Positions 44,558-53,270 of a DNA stretch of 64,000 bases are shown here, in pieces. The DNA lies in NCBI RefSeq assembly GCF_904848665.1, contig NZ_CAJHCQ010000027.1, forward strand, positions 1 through 64,000, given 5' to 3'. Made by a program: the position numbers and the translations under genes. The notes under the pieces are model-generated. The model did no database searches and was not told the DNA's origin. It saw only the letters and a program-made list of their open reading frames with translations. The first letter of the stretch is position 1; every line of letters begins with the position of its first letter. The DNA comes from Paraburkholderia hiiakae. Its GTDB lineage: Bacteria > Pseudomonadota > Gammaproteobacteria > Burkholderiales > Burkholderiaceae.

Positions 44558-45354
44558 ACGTCACCGAACTGCTCGACATGAACGGACGTGTGGGCTGCGT
44601 GACCGGCGCGGCCAGCGGACTCGGCTTCGCGATGGCCGAGGCGCTCGCGGAGGCGGGCGCGCACGTGGTGATGACGGACGTCGACGCGCCGGGACTTGAC
44701 GCAGCGGCGGCCCGGTTGCGCGCCGCGGGCCTGAGCGTGGACACGGAAGTGCTCGACGTGTCGCATCTCGACGCGCTGGAGCGGGTCGTCGACGGGATCG
44801 TCGCGCGTCATGGTCGGCTCGATGCGATGTTCGCGAACGCGGGCATCAGCGCGGGGCCCGGCTTTGCGTTCGGCGACGCCGGCCGCATCGGGCAGATCGA
44901 TCTTGACCACTGGCGGCACGTCCTCGACGTGAATCTGACCGCAGCAACGTGGTCGATCAAGGCGGCCGCGAAACACATGATTGCGCAGCAGGGCGGCCGC
45001 ATTGTGGTGACCGCGTCGATCGGCGGGATTCGCGCGGAGCCATTCGTCGGCTACGCGTACGCGGCGACGAAGTCCGCGATGCTCAACGTGGTGCGCCAGG
45101 CGGCGGTGGATCTCGCGCCGCATAACGTGCTCGTGAACGCAATCGCGCCGGGACCGTTCCTGACCAACATCGCCGGCGGACGGCTGCATCGGGAGCCGCT
45201 GATCGCCGCGCAGTTTGCGTCAGCCGTGCCGCTTCGGCGCCTCGCGTCGCCGGACGAGATCAAGGGGCTCGCGCTGCTACTCGCATCGCCGGCCGGCAGC
45301 TTCATCACCGGCACTGTGATACCAGTGGACGGCGGCGCGACGGCGGCAGTCTGA
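44554..45354 (+). CDS. Short-chain dehydrogenase/reductase
   Basis: A 266-residue SDR with GCVTGAASGLGFAMAEALAE, FANAGISAG, catalytic Ser in TASIGGIRAE, YAATKSA and GTVIPVDGGATAAV. It starts at GTG 44554, overlapping the importer stop by 4 bp, so the two are coupled. It is followed 28 bp later by another SDR. The pair may act on successive hydroxy or keto intermediates. Confidence 0.9.
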   Translation: MNVTELLDMNGRVGCVTGAASGLGFAMAEALAEAGAHVVMTDVDAPGLDAAAARLRAAGLSVDTEVLDVSHLDALERVVDGIVARHGRLDAMFANAGISAGPGFAFGDAGRIGQIDLDHWRHVLDVNLTAATWSIKAAAKHMIAQQGGRIVVTASIGGIRAEPFVGYAYAATKSAMLNVVRQAAVDLAPHNVLVNAIAPGPFLTNIAGGRLHREPLIAAQFASAVPLRRLASPDEIKGLALLLASPAGSFITGTVIPVDGGATAAV

Positions 45355-45382
45355 CTGCAACCACTTCGACGGAGACTCACTC

Positions 45383-46222
45383 ATGGACCTTGAAGGAAAA
45401 GTCGCGATCGTGACCGGCGCCGGGTCGGGCATCGGCTCGGGAGTCGCCACTGCGTTCGCGCGCGCCGGCATGTCGGTAGCGGTGGCCGACATTCGCCGCG
45501 ATGCGCTCGATGGCGTCGTCGCCGCGATCGAGGCGGAAGGCGCGAAGGCGCTCCCGCTGCAAGTCGACGTATCGGATCTCGCGTCGGTGCAGGCCGCCGC
45601 GGACGCGGTCGAGCGGCGCTTCGGCAAGCTGCACGTCGCGGTCAACAACGCGGGCGTCGCGATGCACGGCGTGCCGGTCGAGCAACTCGAATCCGCCGAT
45701 TGGGATTGGGTGATCGGCGTGAACGTGTACGGCGTGCTGCATGGGATGAAGGTGTTCCTGCCGCGCATCCGCGCGCATGGCGAGGGCGGCCACCTCGTCA
45801 ACACCGCATCGATCGGCGGGTTCCAGGTCAGGCCGGGCTGGAACACCGGCGCGTACTCGATGACGAAGTACGCCGTGGTCGCGATCTCCGAGGCGCTCGA
45901 ACAGGATCTCGAAGGCAGCGGCATCGGCGTGTCGGTGTTGTGTCCGGCCGCGGTGCGCACGAACCTCGACCAGTCGGCATCGGCGCGGCCTGACCGCTTC
46001 GGCGGCGCGTTCGAGCGCCCGCAGAATCACTTCCTGCGCGACCTCGTGAAGGATGGTCTTACGCCTGAACAGGTCGGCGAGCGCGTGCTGCTCGCAATCC
46101 GGCAGCGCGAGTTCTACGTGTTCACGCACAGCGCGCCGCGCCAGTGGATCGACGAGCGTCATGCCCGGCTGATGCAGGCCTTCGACAGGGCCGAGCAGTG
46201 GGAACGCTCGCGGCAGGCCTGA
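45383..46222 (+). CDS. Short-chain dehydrogenase/reductase
   Basis: A 279-residue SDR with AIVTGAGSGIGSGVATAFAR, VNNAGVAMHG, TASIGGFQVRPG and the catalytic YSMTKYAV. It lacks the usual DGG ending and has a longer C-terminal part (APRQWIDERHARLMQAF), as in the subgroup that includes many ketone and hydroxysteroid dehydrogenases. ATG 45383 has cggagac before it. It lies between the first SDR and the lumazine synthase gene. Confidence 0.88.
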   Translation: MDLEGKVAIVTGAGSGIGSGVATAFARAGMSVAVADIRRDALDGVVAAIEAEGAKALPLQVDVSDLASVQAAADAVERRFGKLHVAVNNAGVAMHGVPVEQLESADWDWVIGVNVYGVLHGMKVFLPRIRAHGEGGHLVNTASIGGFQVRPGWNTGAYSMTKYAVVAISEALEQDLEGSGIGVSVLCPAAVRTNLDQSASARPDRFGGAFERPQNHFLRDLVKDGLTPEQVGERVLLAIRQREFYVFTHSAPRQWIDERHARLMQAFDRAEQWERSRQA

Positions 46223-46295
46223 GCGGCGCTCGCGGTGGCGCGCGCCGATGCGCCGCCGCCTCAGCGCCAGTTTCGTCTTCTAACTTTTGATCGTA

Positions 46296-46802
46296 ATGTC
46301 CTCGACCGTCAACGCTAGTTCCCAATTTTCCCGCAACGTCGTTGAACGCGACGCGCGTCCCCGTCTCGCCTTCGTGCAGGCCGGCTGGCACGCCGATATC
46401 GTCGACCGGTGCCGCGTCGCGTTTCTCGACGCGATCCAGTCGCATGGTTTCAGCCGCGCAGACGTCGATCTCCATGAAGTCGCCGGTGCGTTCGAGATTC
46501 CGCTGCTCGCGAAGCAGCTAGCCACCAGCGGCGATTACGCCGCGATCGTCACGGCGGGGCTCGTGGTTGACGGCGGCATCTACCGGCATGAATTCGTCGC
46601 GCAGGCGGTCATCAACGGGCTCATGCAGGTGCAGCTCGAAACAGGCGTGCCGGTACTGTCCGGCGTGCTCACGCCGCATCGTTACCACGAGACCGACGAG
46701 CACAATCGGTTCTTCCGCGAGCACTTCGAGATCAAGGGCGGGGAACTCGCGCGCGCGTGCGCATCGACGGTGCTGGGGATCGCGGCGCGCGCGCTGGTCT
46801 GA
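46296..46802 (+). CDS. ribH: Type II lumazine synthase (RibH2-like)
   Basis: A 168-residue 6,7-dimethyl-8-ribityllumazine synthase. It closely follows the RibH2 pattern known from Brucella and Mesorhizobium: AFVQAGWHADIVDRC, HEVAGAFEIPLLAKQL, TAGLVVDGGIYRHEFVAQAV, GLMQVQLETGVPVLSGVLTPHRYHE. RibH2 enzymes are decameric and catalyse the step before riboflavin. ATG 46296 is the likely start, though no ribosome site is seen. No other riboflavin gene is nearby. It ends a unit that includes SDRs and faces a flavin-dependent monooxygenase operon, so it may raise FMN supply when that pathway runs. Confidence 0.88.
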   Translation: MSSTVNASSQFSRNVVERDARPRLAFVQAGWHADIVDRCRVAFLDAIQSHGFSRADVDLHEVAGAFEIPLLAKQLATSGDYAAIVTAGLVVDGGIYRHEFVAQAVINGLMQVQLETGVPVLSGVLTPHRYHETDEHNRFFREHFEIKGGELARACASTVLGIAARALV

Positions 46803-46904
46803 TCGCGCTTATCGGTAATTCGGCGGGTCGGTGACGATCGACCGGAGGGCAGGCACCGGCTCGCGCAAGCGATCGAAGGTCCGGCAGCGGCCGGCGCATG
46901 CCGT

Positions 46905-47152
46905 CGACAAGGCGGCCCGCACGGTGGATTTCCTGCTCCGCGCCCATCGTGACAAGGCCGCTGCTCGCCGCTACTTAGAGAAAAGGCGATTGACCAGAAC
47001 GGCGAGAGCCGATGACGGGGTTCAAGGATTTCCGCTGTCCGCGCATCATCCTGTCCGGCATCGAAGTCATGCACACGAGCCACAAGGGGCAGATGTGTGA
47101 TGGTGGCGTTTCTTCGATCGCAGCTGAGCAATTCCATTTTCTATCGATGTAA
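46905..47152 (+). mobile_element. IS6-family transposase remnant
   Basis: Two pieces of an IS6/IS26-like transposase remain. The first, near 46905-46980, reads ARTVDFLLRAHRDKAAARRY. The second, in another frame at 47012-47152, reads MTGFKDFRCPRIILSGIEVM and GQMCDGGVSSIA and ends at TAA 47150-47152. The piece between them, with the catalytic Glu region, is deleted. The remnant sits between the flavin cluster and the LeuCD region. Confidence 0.75.
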
Positions 47153-47246
47153 GCAGTCCTATTCATGCAAGTACGTTCTCACCTCATCGTCGTTAACGCG
47201 ACACAACCGGTTTGTCAGCCTCATTGTGCGTCGGCGAGGATAAGCG

Positions 47247-48590
47247 TCAGTCTGGGAGATCCTGGTCCTTCGTCTCGGGCAGGAACCAGGGTAGTATCAT
47301 GCCCAAGGCGTATACCGAGCCAAATACCAATGCAGCATGTGACACGCCGCCGAGGGACTTGATCAGCGACCCCGAAAGAATGGGAAACACCCACGCGATA
47401 AGACGGGCAGAGTTGAAAACGAAGCTAACCGATGTCGAGCGAACCGATGACGTGAAGAGCTCGGCCGGGTAAATGGCGAGCCATGCGAAAGCGCAGCCCA
47501 GCGTAAAGAACCCGTTAATAGGCGAGAGGATCAGCATGCCCTGGACGGTCTCTACGCAAGCATAGACCAGTACTGTCGTAACCAGTGAACCGGCAAACGT
47601 CAGAAACAGGAACCAGCGGCGGCCCACTGCGTCGATAATAAAGCCGGACGCCATGTAAGCGACGATGGCGCCGATCGTATAGAGGATATTGACAGAGGAA
47701 ATCCACGTTCCCGGATTGGCTACGTGGCCGGCAGCAGCCAACGCACCCGTATATACGGGCAGCCAGCTCGAAACGGCCCACCAGCCGACAATGGTTACGA
47801 TTGACAGCAACGTGGTGAGAGCGATGCGACGGACAGCTTCGCGTTCCGTGAAGATCTGCTTTAGCGTGAAGGGGCGCTTACCGGAGGCAGTATGAGCTAT
47901 CGCACCTTCGGTTGCGCTCCAGCGTTTGCTGCGGACAGCTTCGATCCACTTCTCGGATTCGTCTACCCCGCGACGAAAGTAAAGGACGAAGAAAGCAGGT
48001 AGGGCGCCGATCAAGAACATGATGCGCCAATTCTCGACGCCGAGCGGGCTATATTCATTCAGCACGAACCAGACCACTGCCGCAATCAACGTACCCCAGC
48101 CAAAACCTGATTGCAGGAACCCCGCCCCTTTTGACCGCGCTTCTTTTGGCCAGGTTTCGGCCACGAGGGCGATACCCGTGCTCCATTCGCTGCCCATCGC
48201 AAGCCCCGTGAGGAACCGCATGGCGCTAAGTTGCCACACGTCCTGTACCAAAGCGGTAAAACCCGTGAGGACCGCGTATAGAAACACGGACCACATCATC
48301 ATCCTCTTACGGCCCACATAGTCGGCCATGGTACCGCCCACCAACCCTCCAATGCCCCATCCCAGTAATGTGATGCCAATGACGAGCCCGCTGAACACGG
48401 GGCGCGACGCTGCCTGCTCAGGTGTCAACACCGATTGCATGAGCGAAGGCAGGATGACGATCAAGGCGAGCGCCTCATAACCGTCGAATATCCAACCGAG
48501 GAATGCGCCATTTAACGTGCGCCAATGCTTTGCCGTCAGATTCTCATGCCACGGCGTGCGCGACGCGGTGAGCGTGTTCTCGGTCTCCAT
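47247..48590 (-). CDS. MFS transporter (sugar/organic acid permease type)
   Basis: A 447-residue permease. Features are LGWIFDGYEALALIVILPS in helix 1, GGTMADYVGRKRMMMWSV, MRFLTGLAMGSEWSTGIALVAE and a six-plus-six helix layout. This resembles the metabolite:H+ permeases for organic acids. ATG 48590 has ggaga seven bases upstream. It lies 44 bp after the LeuD-type gene on the same strand, so it may import the substrate of the LeuCD-type enzyme or export its product. Confidence 0.87.
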   Translation of the reverse strand: METENTLTASRTPWHENLTAKHWRTLNGAFLGWIFDGYEALALIVILPSLMQSVLTPEQAASRPVFSGLVIGITLLGWGIGGLVGGTMADYVGRKRMMMWSVFLYAVLTGFTALVQDVWQLSAMRFLTGLAMGSEWSTGIALVAETWPKEARSKGAGFLQSGFGWGTLIAAVVWFVLNEYSPLGVENWRIMFLIGALPAFFVLYFRRGVDESEKWIEAVRSKRWSATEGAIAHTASGKRPFTLKQIFTEREAVRRIALTTLLSIVTIVGWWAVSSWLPVYTGALAAAGHVANPGTWISSVNILYTIGAIVAYMASGFIIDAVGRRWFLFLTFAGSLVTTVLVYACVETVQGMLILSPINGFFTLGCAFAWLAIYPAELFTSSVRSTSVSFVFNSARLIAWVFPILSGSLIKSLGGVSHAALVFGSVYALGMILPWFLPETKDQDLPD

Positions 48591-48634
48591 CAATATCTCC
48601 AGTTAAATTTCTTGGTTCTGCAAGAGTGGTACAG

Positions 48635-49285
48635 TCATTCGGCACCAGTGCTTGCCAGCCATGGTTCCTGCGCCAGACGTTGGCGCTCGAACGAATCTAT
48701 CTCTTGTGTATGGCGTAGCGTCGCACCTATCGCATCCAGGCCGTCAAGCAGCATGGCCTTGTTATACGGGTCTATGTTGAAGGCGTGCTCGTTGCCGTCT
48801 GGCATGAGCACTGTTTGCGCTACGAGGTCAATAGCGAGACGGTACCCCTCGTCTGCCCTCACCACATCAAACAGTGTGTTCACCACAAACTCAGGTAACA
48901 CAACGGGCAGCAGTCCGTTCTTCAGGCAGTTGTCGCGAAAGATTTCAGCGAAGCTCGGCGCAACCAACGCGCGGATTCCCCACTCTGACAGCGCCCAGAC
49001 CGCATGCTCGCGGCTTGACCCACAACCGAAATTTGCGCGACCGAGCAAGATGCCGGCACCTTGATAGCGAGGCAAGTTAAGCGCAAAAGTATGGTTCTGG
49101 CGGCGACCCGTACAATCATCGCCTGGCTCGCCGGCATCCAGATAGCGCCACTCGTCAAAAAGGTAGGGCCCAAAGCCGGTTCGACCCGTGATCTTCATAT
49201 ACTGTTTCGGCAAAATCGCGTCGGTGTCGACGTTGGGTCGATCGACCGGAACGACAACCCGGTCGATGGTAGTAAATGGCTGCAT
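48635..49285 (-). CDS. leuD: Isopropylmalate dehydratase-type small subunit
   Basis: A 216-residue swivel-domain subunit of the aconitase family. Motifs are VVPVDRPNVDTDAILPKQYM, GILLGRANFGCGSSREHAVWAL and SFAEIFRDNCLKNGLLPV, typical of LeuD. ATG 49285 is the start expected for the family. It is 10 bp after the large-subunit gene. There is no leuB, leuA or other leucine gene next to it, and the neighbours are a permease and a LysR regulator. The pair may thus serve catabolism of a methylated dicarboxylic acid instead of leucine synthesis. Confidence 0.88.
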   Translation of the reverse strand: MQPFTTIDRVVVPVDRPNVDTDAILPKQYMKITGRTGFGPYLFDEWRYLDAGEPGDDCTGRRQNHTFALNLPRYQGAGILLGRANFGCGSSREHAVWALSEWGIRALVAPSFAEIFRDNCLKNGLLPVVLPEFVVNTLFDVVRADEGYRLAIDLVAQTVLMPDGNEHAFNIDPYNKAMLLDGLDAIGATLRHTQEIDSFERQRLAQEPWLASTGAE

Positions 49286-49295
49286 GGGCTCGTGT

Positions 49296-50708
49296 TTAGA
49301 GGAGGGCGGAAACGTCGACGAAATGACCCGCGACGGCCGCAGCTGCGGCCATTGCGGGGCTGACCAGATGGGTGCGGCCGCCACGTCCTTGCCGGCCCTC
49401 GAAGTTGCGATTGGAGGTCGACGCACAGCGCTCGCCAGCATTGAGGCGGTCATCGTTCATGCCAAGGCACATCGAGCAGCCGGGTTCGCGCCACTCAAAA
49501 CCGGCTTCCATGAAAACGCGGTCGAGTCCTTCCTGCTCTGCCTGGCGCTTGACCAGGCCCGAGCCCGGAACTACCAGTGCCTGGACGATATTGCGCGCCA
49601 CACGGTGGCCGCGCACGACACTCGCTGCCTGCCGCAGGTCCTCAATCCGCGCATTGGTGCATGAGCCAATGAAAATCTTGTCCAGCACGATGTCCCGGAT
49701 GCGGGTCCCGGGCACGAGATCCATATAAGTTAGCGCGTTGCGCAACCCTTCACGTTTGACGAGATCCTGTTCCAGCTCCGGATCGGGCACTGCGTCGTCA
49801 ACGGCGCATGTCATGCCGGGCGTGGTGCCCCATGTCACCTGAGGGCGAATAGTACCTGCGTCGAGTTCCAGTTCAAGGTCGAAGACGGCACCCGGCTCGC
49901 TGACGAGCGTCCGCCAGTATGCTTGGGCCGCGTCCCACTGATCACCCTGCGGAGCGAGCGGGCGTTCGCGGAGGTAGTGCAACGTCGTATCGTCAACAGC
50001 CACCATTCCACAACGTGCTCCGGCCTCAATCGAGAGATTGCACAGTGTCATACGCGACTCCATGCTCATAGCCTGCACTGTACTGCCGGCAAACTCGATT
50101 GCGTATCCGGTTCCGAAAGCCGTGCCAAAACGCCCGAGCATTGCGAGAGCGGCGTCCTTTGCAGTTACGCCGGGGGCAAGCCCGCCGTCGATCGTCATGC
50201 GCAGCGTCTTCATGCGCTCCAGCCTGAGGCACTGGGTGGCCATGACATGCTCAATATCTGACGTACCAACACCAAAAGCGATTACCGCGAACGCTCCGTG
50301 CGTGCTCGTGTGGGAGTCGCCGCAGATCAAGGTGGTGCCTGGTAATGTCAATCCCTGTTCAGGCGCAACGACATGAAGAATCCCTTGACGTGCGTCGTTG
50401 AGTGGGAACTCCTTGACGCCGAAGTCACGACAATTGGATTCCAGCGCCAGAACTTGTGCGCGGGCTATTGGGTCGATGATGGCGCGCACGCCTTGAGCAC
50501 GATCGGTGGTCGGCACGTTATGGTCCGCCATCGCCAGAACTGACTCCGGACGGTGCGGCACGCGGCCAGCGAGCCGGAGGCCATCGAAGGCCTGCGGGCT
50601 GGTGACTTCGTTTACCAGGTGTCGGTCGATGTAGAGCAGCGTGGAGCCGTCCTCGTTTTCACGAACGGCATGGCGGCGCCAGATCTTTTCGAATAGAGTT
50701 TGAGGCAT
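49296..50708 (-). CDS. leuC: Isopropylmalate dehydratase-type large subunit
   Basis: A 470-residue aconitase-family subunit with complete [4Fe-4S] cysteines: FIGSCTNARIEDL and the pair in GCSMCLGMNDD. It also has LICGDSHTSTHGAFAVIAFGVG and FEKIWRRHAV at the start. Length and motifs match bacterial LeuC. It heads a minus-strand unit with the small subunit and a permease, and is divergent from a LysR gene at 50947. Besides isopropylmalate, citraconate or related acids are possible substrates. Confidence 0.9.
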   Translation of the reverse strand: MPQTLFEKIWRRHAVRENEDGSTLLYIDRHLVNEVTSPQAFDGLRLAGRVPHRPESVLAMADHNVPTTDRAQGVRAIIDPIARAQVLALESNCRDFGVKEFPLNDARQGILHVVAPEQGLTLPGTTLICGDSHTSTHGAFAVIAFGVGTSDIEHVMATQCLRLERMKTLRMTIDGGLAPGVTAKDAALAMLGRFGTAFGTGYAIEFAGSTVQAMSMESRMTLCNLSIEAGARCGMVAVDDTTLHYLRERPLAPQGDQWDAAQAYWRTLVSEPGAVFDLELELDAGTIRPQVTWGTTPGMTCAVDDAVPDPELEQDLVKREGLRNALTYMDLVPGTRIRDIVLDKIFIGSCTNARIEDLRQAASVVRGHRVARNIVQALVVPGSGLVKRQAEQEGLDRVFMEAGFEWREPGCSMCLGMNDDRLNAGERCASTSNRNFEGRQGRGGRTHLVSPAMAAAAAVAGHFVDVSALL

Positions 50709-50946
50709 CGCGAATCGACAAATGTGGGGGCCGGTGTCTTAGGCCGCCTCATACGCTATGATCGTGGCCGTGATCGGCAGCGGGGCGGCCGGAATAGCGC
50801 CGGCCGGCTGGTTTGAAGGATTGGGGAGATCATGCTAGCCGTCGGCTCGCTCGCGCGCTAGTGATTTTGTAGCAGCGGAGCCATGCCGGATCGAGATGGC
50901 GAATCGGCGGACAAGTTAGTCGTTGTCGGAGAAGTGGGGCAGATCA

Positions 50947-51858
50947 ATGCGGTTCGATCTTGAGTCTTTAAGGGTTTTCGCTGCCGTGGTGGAAGAGGGC
51001 AGTATTGCCGCTGCAGCAGAAGCCACGCACATTGTGGCGTCGGCAGTCAGCCGACGCATCACAGAACTCGAGCGCGACGCGGGCACCTCGCTCTTCGAAC
51101 GTCACAGTCGCGGAGTCCATGCGACCGCGGCTGGCCAGACGCTCTACCGGCACACGCAACGTATCTTCGAGCAGTTACGGCAGACCGAGGGAGAGCTGAG
51201 CGAATACACGAACGGTGTAAGAGGACACGTACGGCTGTCGGTCAATTTCACTGCCATGGCCCATTATCTACCCGAGGTACTGAACCGGTTCTTGGCGGCC
51301 AACTCCGCCATAAAGATCGACCTTATGGAGAAAACCAGCGATGTCGTGTTACGTATGGTTGAAAGCGGCCAGGTCGATTTCGGCATCTGTGCAGTAACAG
51401 ATCCGCAGGAGCGACTGGTCTGTGTTCCGTACCGTGTCGACCGCCTTTTCCTGGTCGTGCCGGTCCACCACCGCTTTGCGATGCGCACCAGCCTGACTTT
51501 TACCGATGTGCTGGAGGAGGATTTCGTCGGGATGCAGGACGGAGCCTCAATCTATACGCTGATCCAACGAGCCGCGGCTGCTTATGGCCGCCGTCTGAAG
51601 CTGCGCATCCAGGTGACGAGTTTCGAAGCCGTAAGAAACATGGTCGCGGCGGGGCTGGGCGTTGGCCTGTTGCCGGAAGTCGGCATCCCAGACGGGGCGC
51701 CCAACGTAGTAAAAATAGCACTGGATGAACCCTGGGCCGAACGCTCGTTACAGATCGTCTATCGGGATCTCGATGGGTTATCTGCGGCGTCGAAGCTGCT
51801 GATCGAACACCTGGCCTCTGCCTCGAACCCTGCCGTTCCTCCGACTCCGACGCGCTGA
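50947..51858 (+). CDS. LysR-family transcriptional regulator
   Basis: A 303-residue LysR protein with helix-turn-helix in residues 1-62 (FDLESLRVFAAVVEEGSIAA, TAIS-like VASAVSRRITELERDAG, LFERHSRGVHATAAG). The rest is the usual effector domain. ATG 50947 is set by family alignment; a TTG lies eight codons upstream. It is divergent from leuC and is the probable regulator of the LeuCD-permease unit. Confidence 0.9.
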   Translation: MRFDLESLRVFAAVVEEGSIAAAAEATHIVASAVSRRITELERDAGTSLFERHSRGVHATAAGQTLYRHTQRIFEQLRQTEGELSEYTNGVRGHVRLSVNFTAMAHYLPEVLNRFLAANSAIKIDLMEKTSDVVLRMVESGQVDFGICAVTDPQERLVCVPYRVDRLFLVVPVHHRFAMRTSLTFTDVLEEDFVGMQDGASIYTLIQRAAAAYGRRLKLRIQVTSFEAVRNMVAAGLGVGLLPEVGIPDGAPNVVKIALDEPWAERSLQIVYRDLDGLSAASKLLIEHLASASNPAVPPTPTR

Positions 51859-52216
51859 GGCGAGGTCCTCCGGTGCGTAAGGAAAGCCACGCGCGGTAAG
51901 GCGACTGCATTCGCCAAGAAGATACTGGACGTCCCAGGAGACAGGTCGACCGCTCGCCGGTCACGTCACCGATGACTTTTCCCTCAAGCTACCGATCCCG
52001 ATCGTAGTTGATTTTTCTGTTTCCCTCTTCGTCTGGCGTCGGTTCGGGCGATCTCCGGCTGGCACCTGAGGGGGCAATGAATACGCGCCGCCGTTCCTTC
52101 GACGGCTCTCGCGACGGGGACAACCCAATGGATCTACGGAACCGACTCTTCTACCCTGCGAATGTGCATGAACACCCCACACATCACTTGCGCGGCGCAT
52201 CAACGGAGGACCTTAA
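51859..52216. other. 358-bp gap without a clear gene
   Basis: No gene or repeat is recognised. The end holds acggagga and ATG 52216, which point into the next gene but in the wrong frame. Confidence 0.5.
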
Positions 52217-52711
52217 TGGATTGCGATCGATCTGATCGCCGCGCGGCGGACCGTCTTCTCCCCGTGCCGCACGTGGCGCTATGCACTCTGGCGGACCATT
52301 GGTGGACTGCTTGACGATGGGTCCTATGTGCTCTTCATCGGACTGAACCCGAGCACGGCCGATGAGCAGCAGGATGACCCGACCATTCGCACCTGCGTTT
52401 CGTTTGCCAGGGCCTGGGGAATGAGCGCACTGTGCATGGCCAATCTCTTTGCCTTTTGCGCGACCGACCCAAGCGACATGCTGGCAGCCGAGGATCCCGT
52501 CGGCCCCGAAAACGATCAATACCTCACCGGGCTCGCCCGTAGCGCGACACTTGTTGTCGCCGCATGGGGCAATTTGGGCAGTCACCTCGGGCGCGACAGG
52601 GCGGTGCGTGCGAGGATCCCCAATCTCCACTGCCTGAAGATCACGGGCGCCGGGCAGCCGCATCATCCGCTCCATCTGCCCGGCACCCTCAGACCCATCC
52701 CCTTCGTTTGA
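52217..52711 (+). pseudogene. DUF1643-family protein, start region out of frame
   Basis: From about 52250 the frame encodes a recognisable DUF1643 protein: FSPCRTWRYALWRTIGG, YVLFIGLNPSTADEQQDDPT, RTCVSFARAWGM and WGNLGSHLGRD. In this frame a TAA stands at 52214 and no ATG exists before GTG 52328, which would remove the conserved FSPCRT part. The natural-looking start ATG 52216, with ggagga before it, is one frame off. Either a base was lost or gained near the start, or a rare start codon is used. The function of DUF1643 is unknown. Confidence 0.65.
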
Positions 52712-53270
52712 CTCGGGCGACATACGGGCGGGTGAGTTTTCCGCGACACGCTCTTCACGTAGCGAACCGCCAGCCGATAGGCGTTAGGACCCGCGGCCTT
52801 GCCTCAAACGCGAGGCAACAGCCAGCCCTTTCTCCATGAGCATGATTCATGAAACGCGCCAGCGCATTGGCCGTTGCCACTTCCATGACGTGACGGCACA
52901 TCGCCCCGGGGACACCGCGCTGTGCCAGAGTCCGGCTCCGCTGGCAAGCCCTCGATCCCGATCGCGTGCATTGCCGTCGCCCTTGGTCACACCGACAGGT
53001 TGTTGCGCAGGCAACCGAAGATGTGACTTCCTTTTCACCACGCAACTAACCGTCCCCATCGCCTGTTCGCCGCAAGCGCCGGTCAGCAGGGATGACGGCG
53101 CGCCCGTTTGCCCGACCCGTTCCGGATGTCGCCCGTATCGTAGTTCGTCGCGCATCCGGCATTTTTCCGAGGCGGCGAGGCTTCATGCGGGTTACGCTGG
53201 AAAGGAGTAACCCGTTCTTTTTCTCTTGTAACGGAGCACGAAAACGAGCGTATTACGAGGAAGGAAGAGC
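52712..53270. other. 559-bp gap without a convincing gene
   Basis: Some frames of about 100 codons are open on both strands, but their products are rich in Arg, Ser and Pro and have no family pattern. The end carries the ribosome site (aaggaag) of the recombinase gene. A junction of inserted DNA may lie here. Confidence 0.5.

Noticed and set aside
46223..46295. FMN riboswitch before the lumazine synthase gene
   Set aside because: The 73-bp gap is too short for the conserved RFN element, and its marks are not present.
52836..53210. 124-codon plus-strand frame before the recombinase
   Set aside because: It is rich in Arg, Ser and Pro, has no ribosome site, and frames of similar size exist on the other strand; likely chance.
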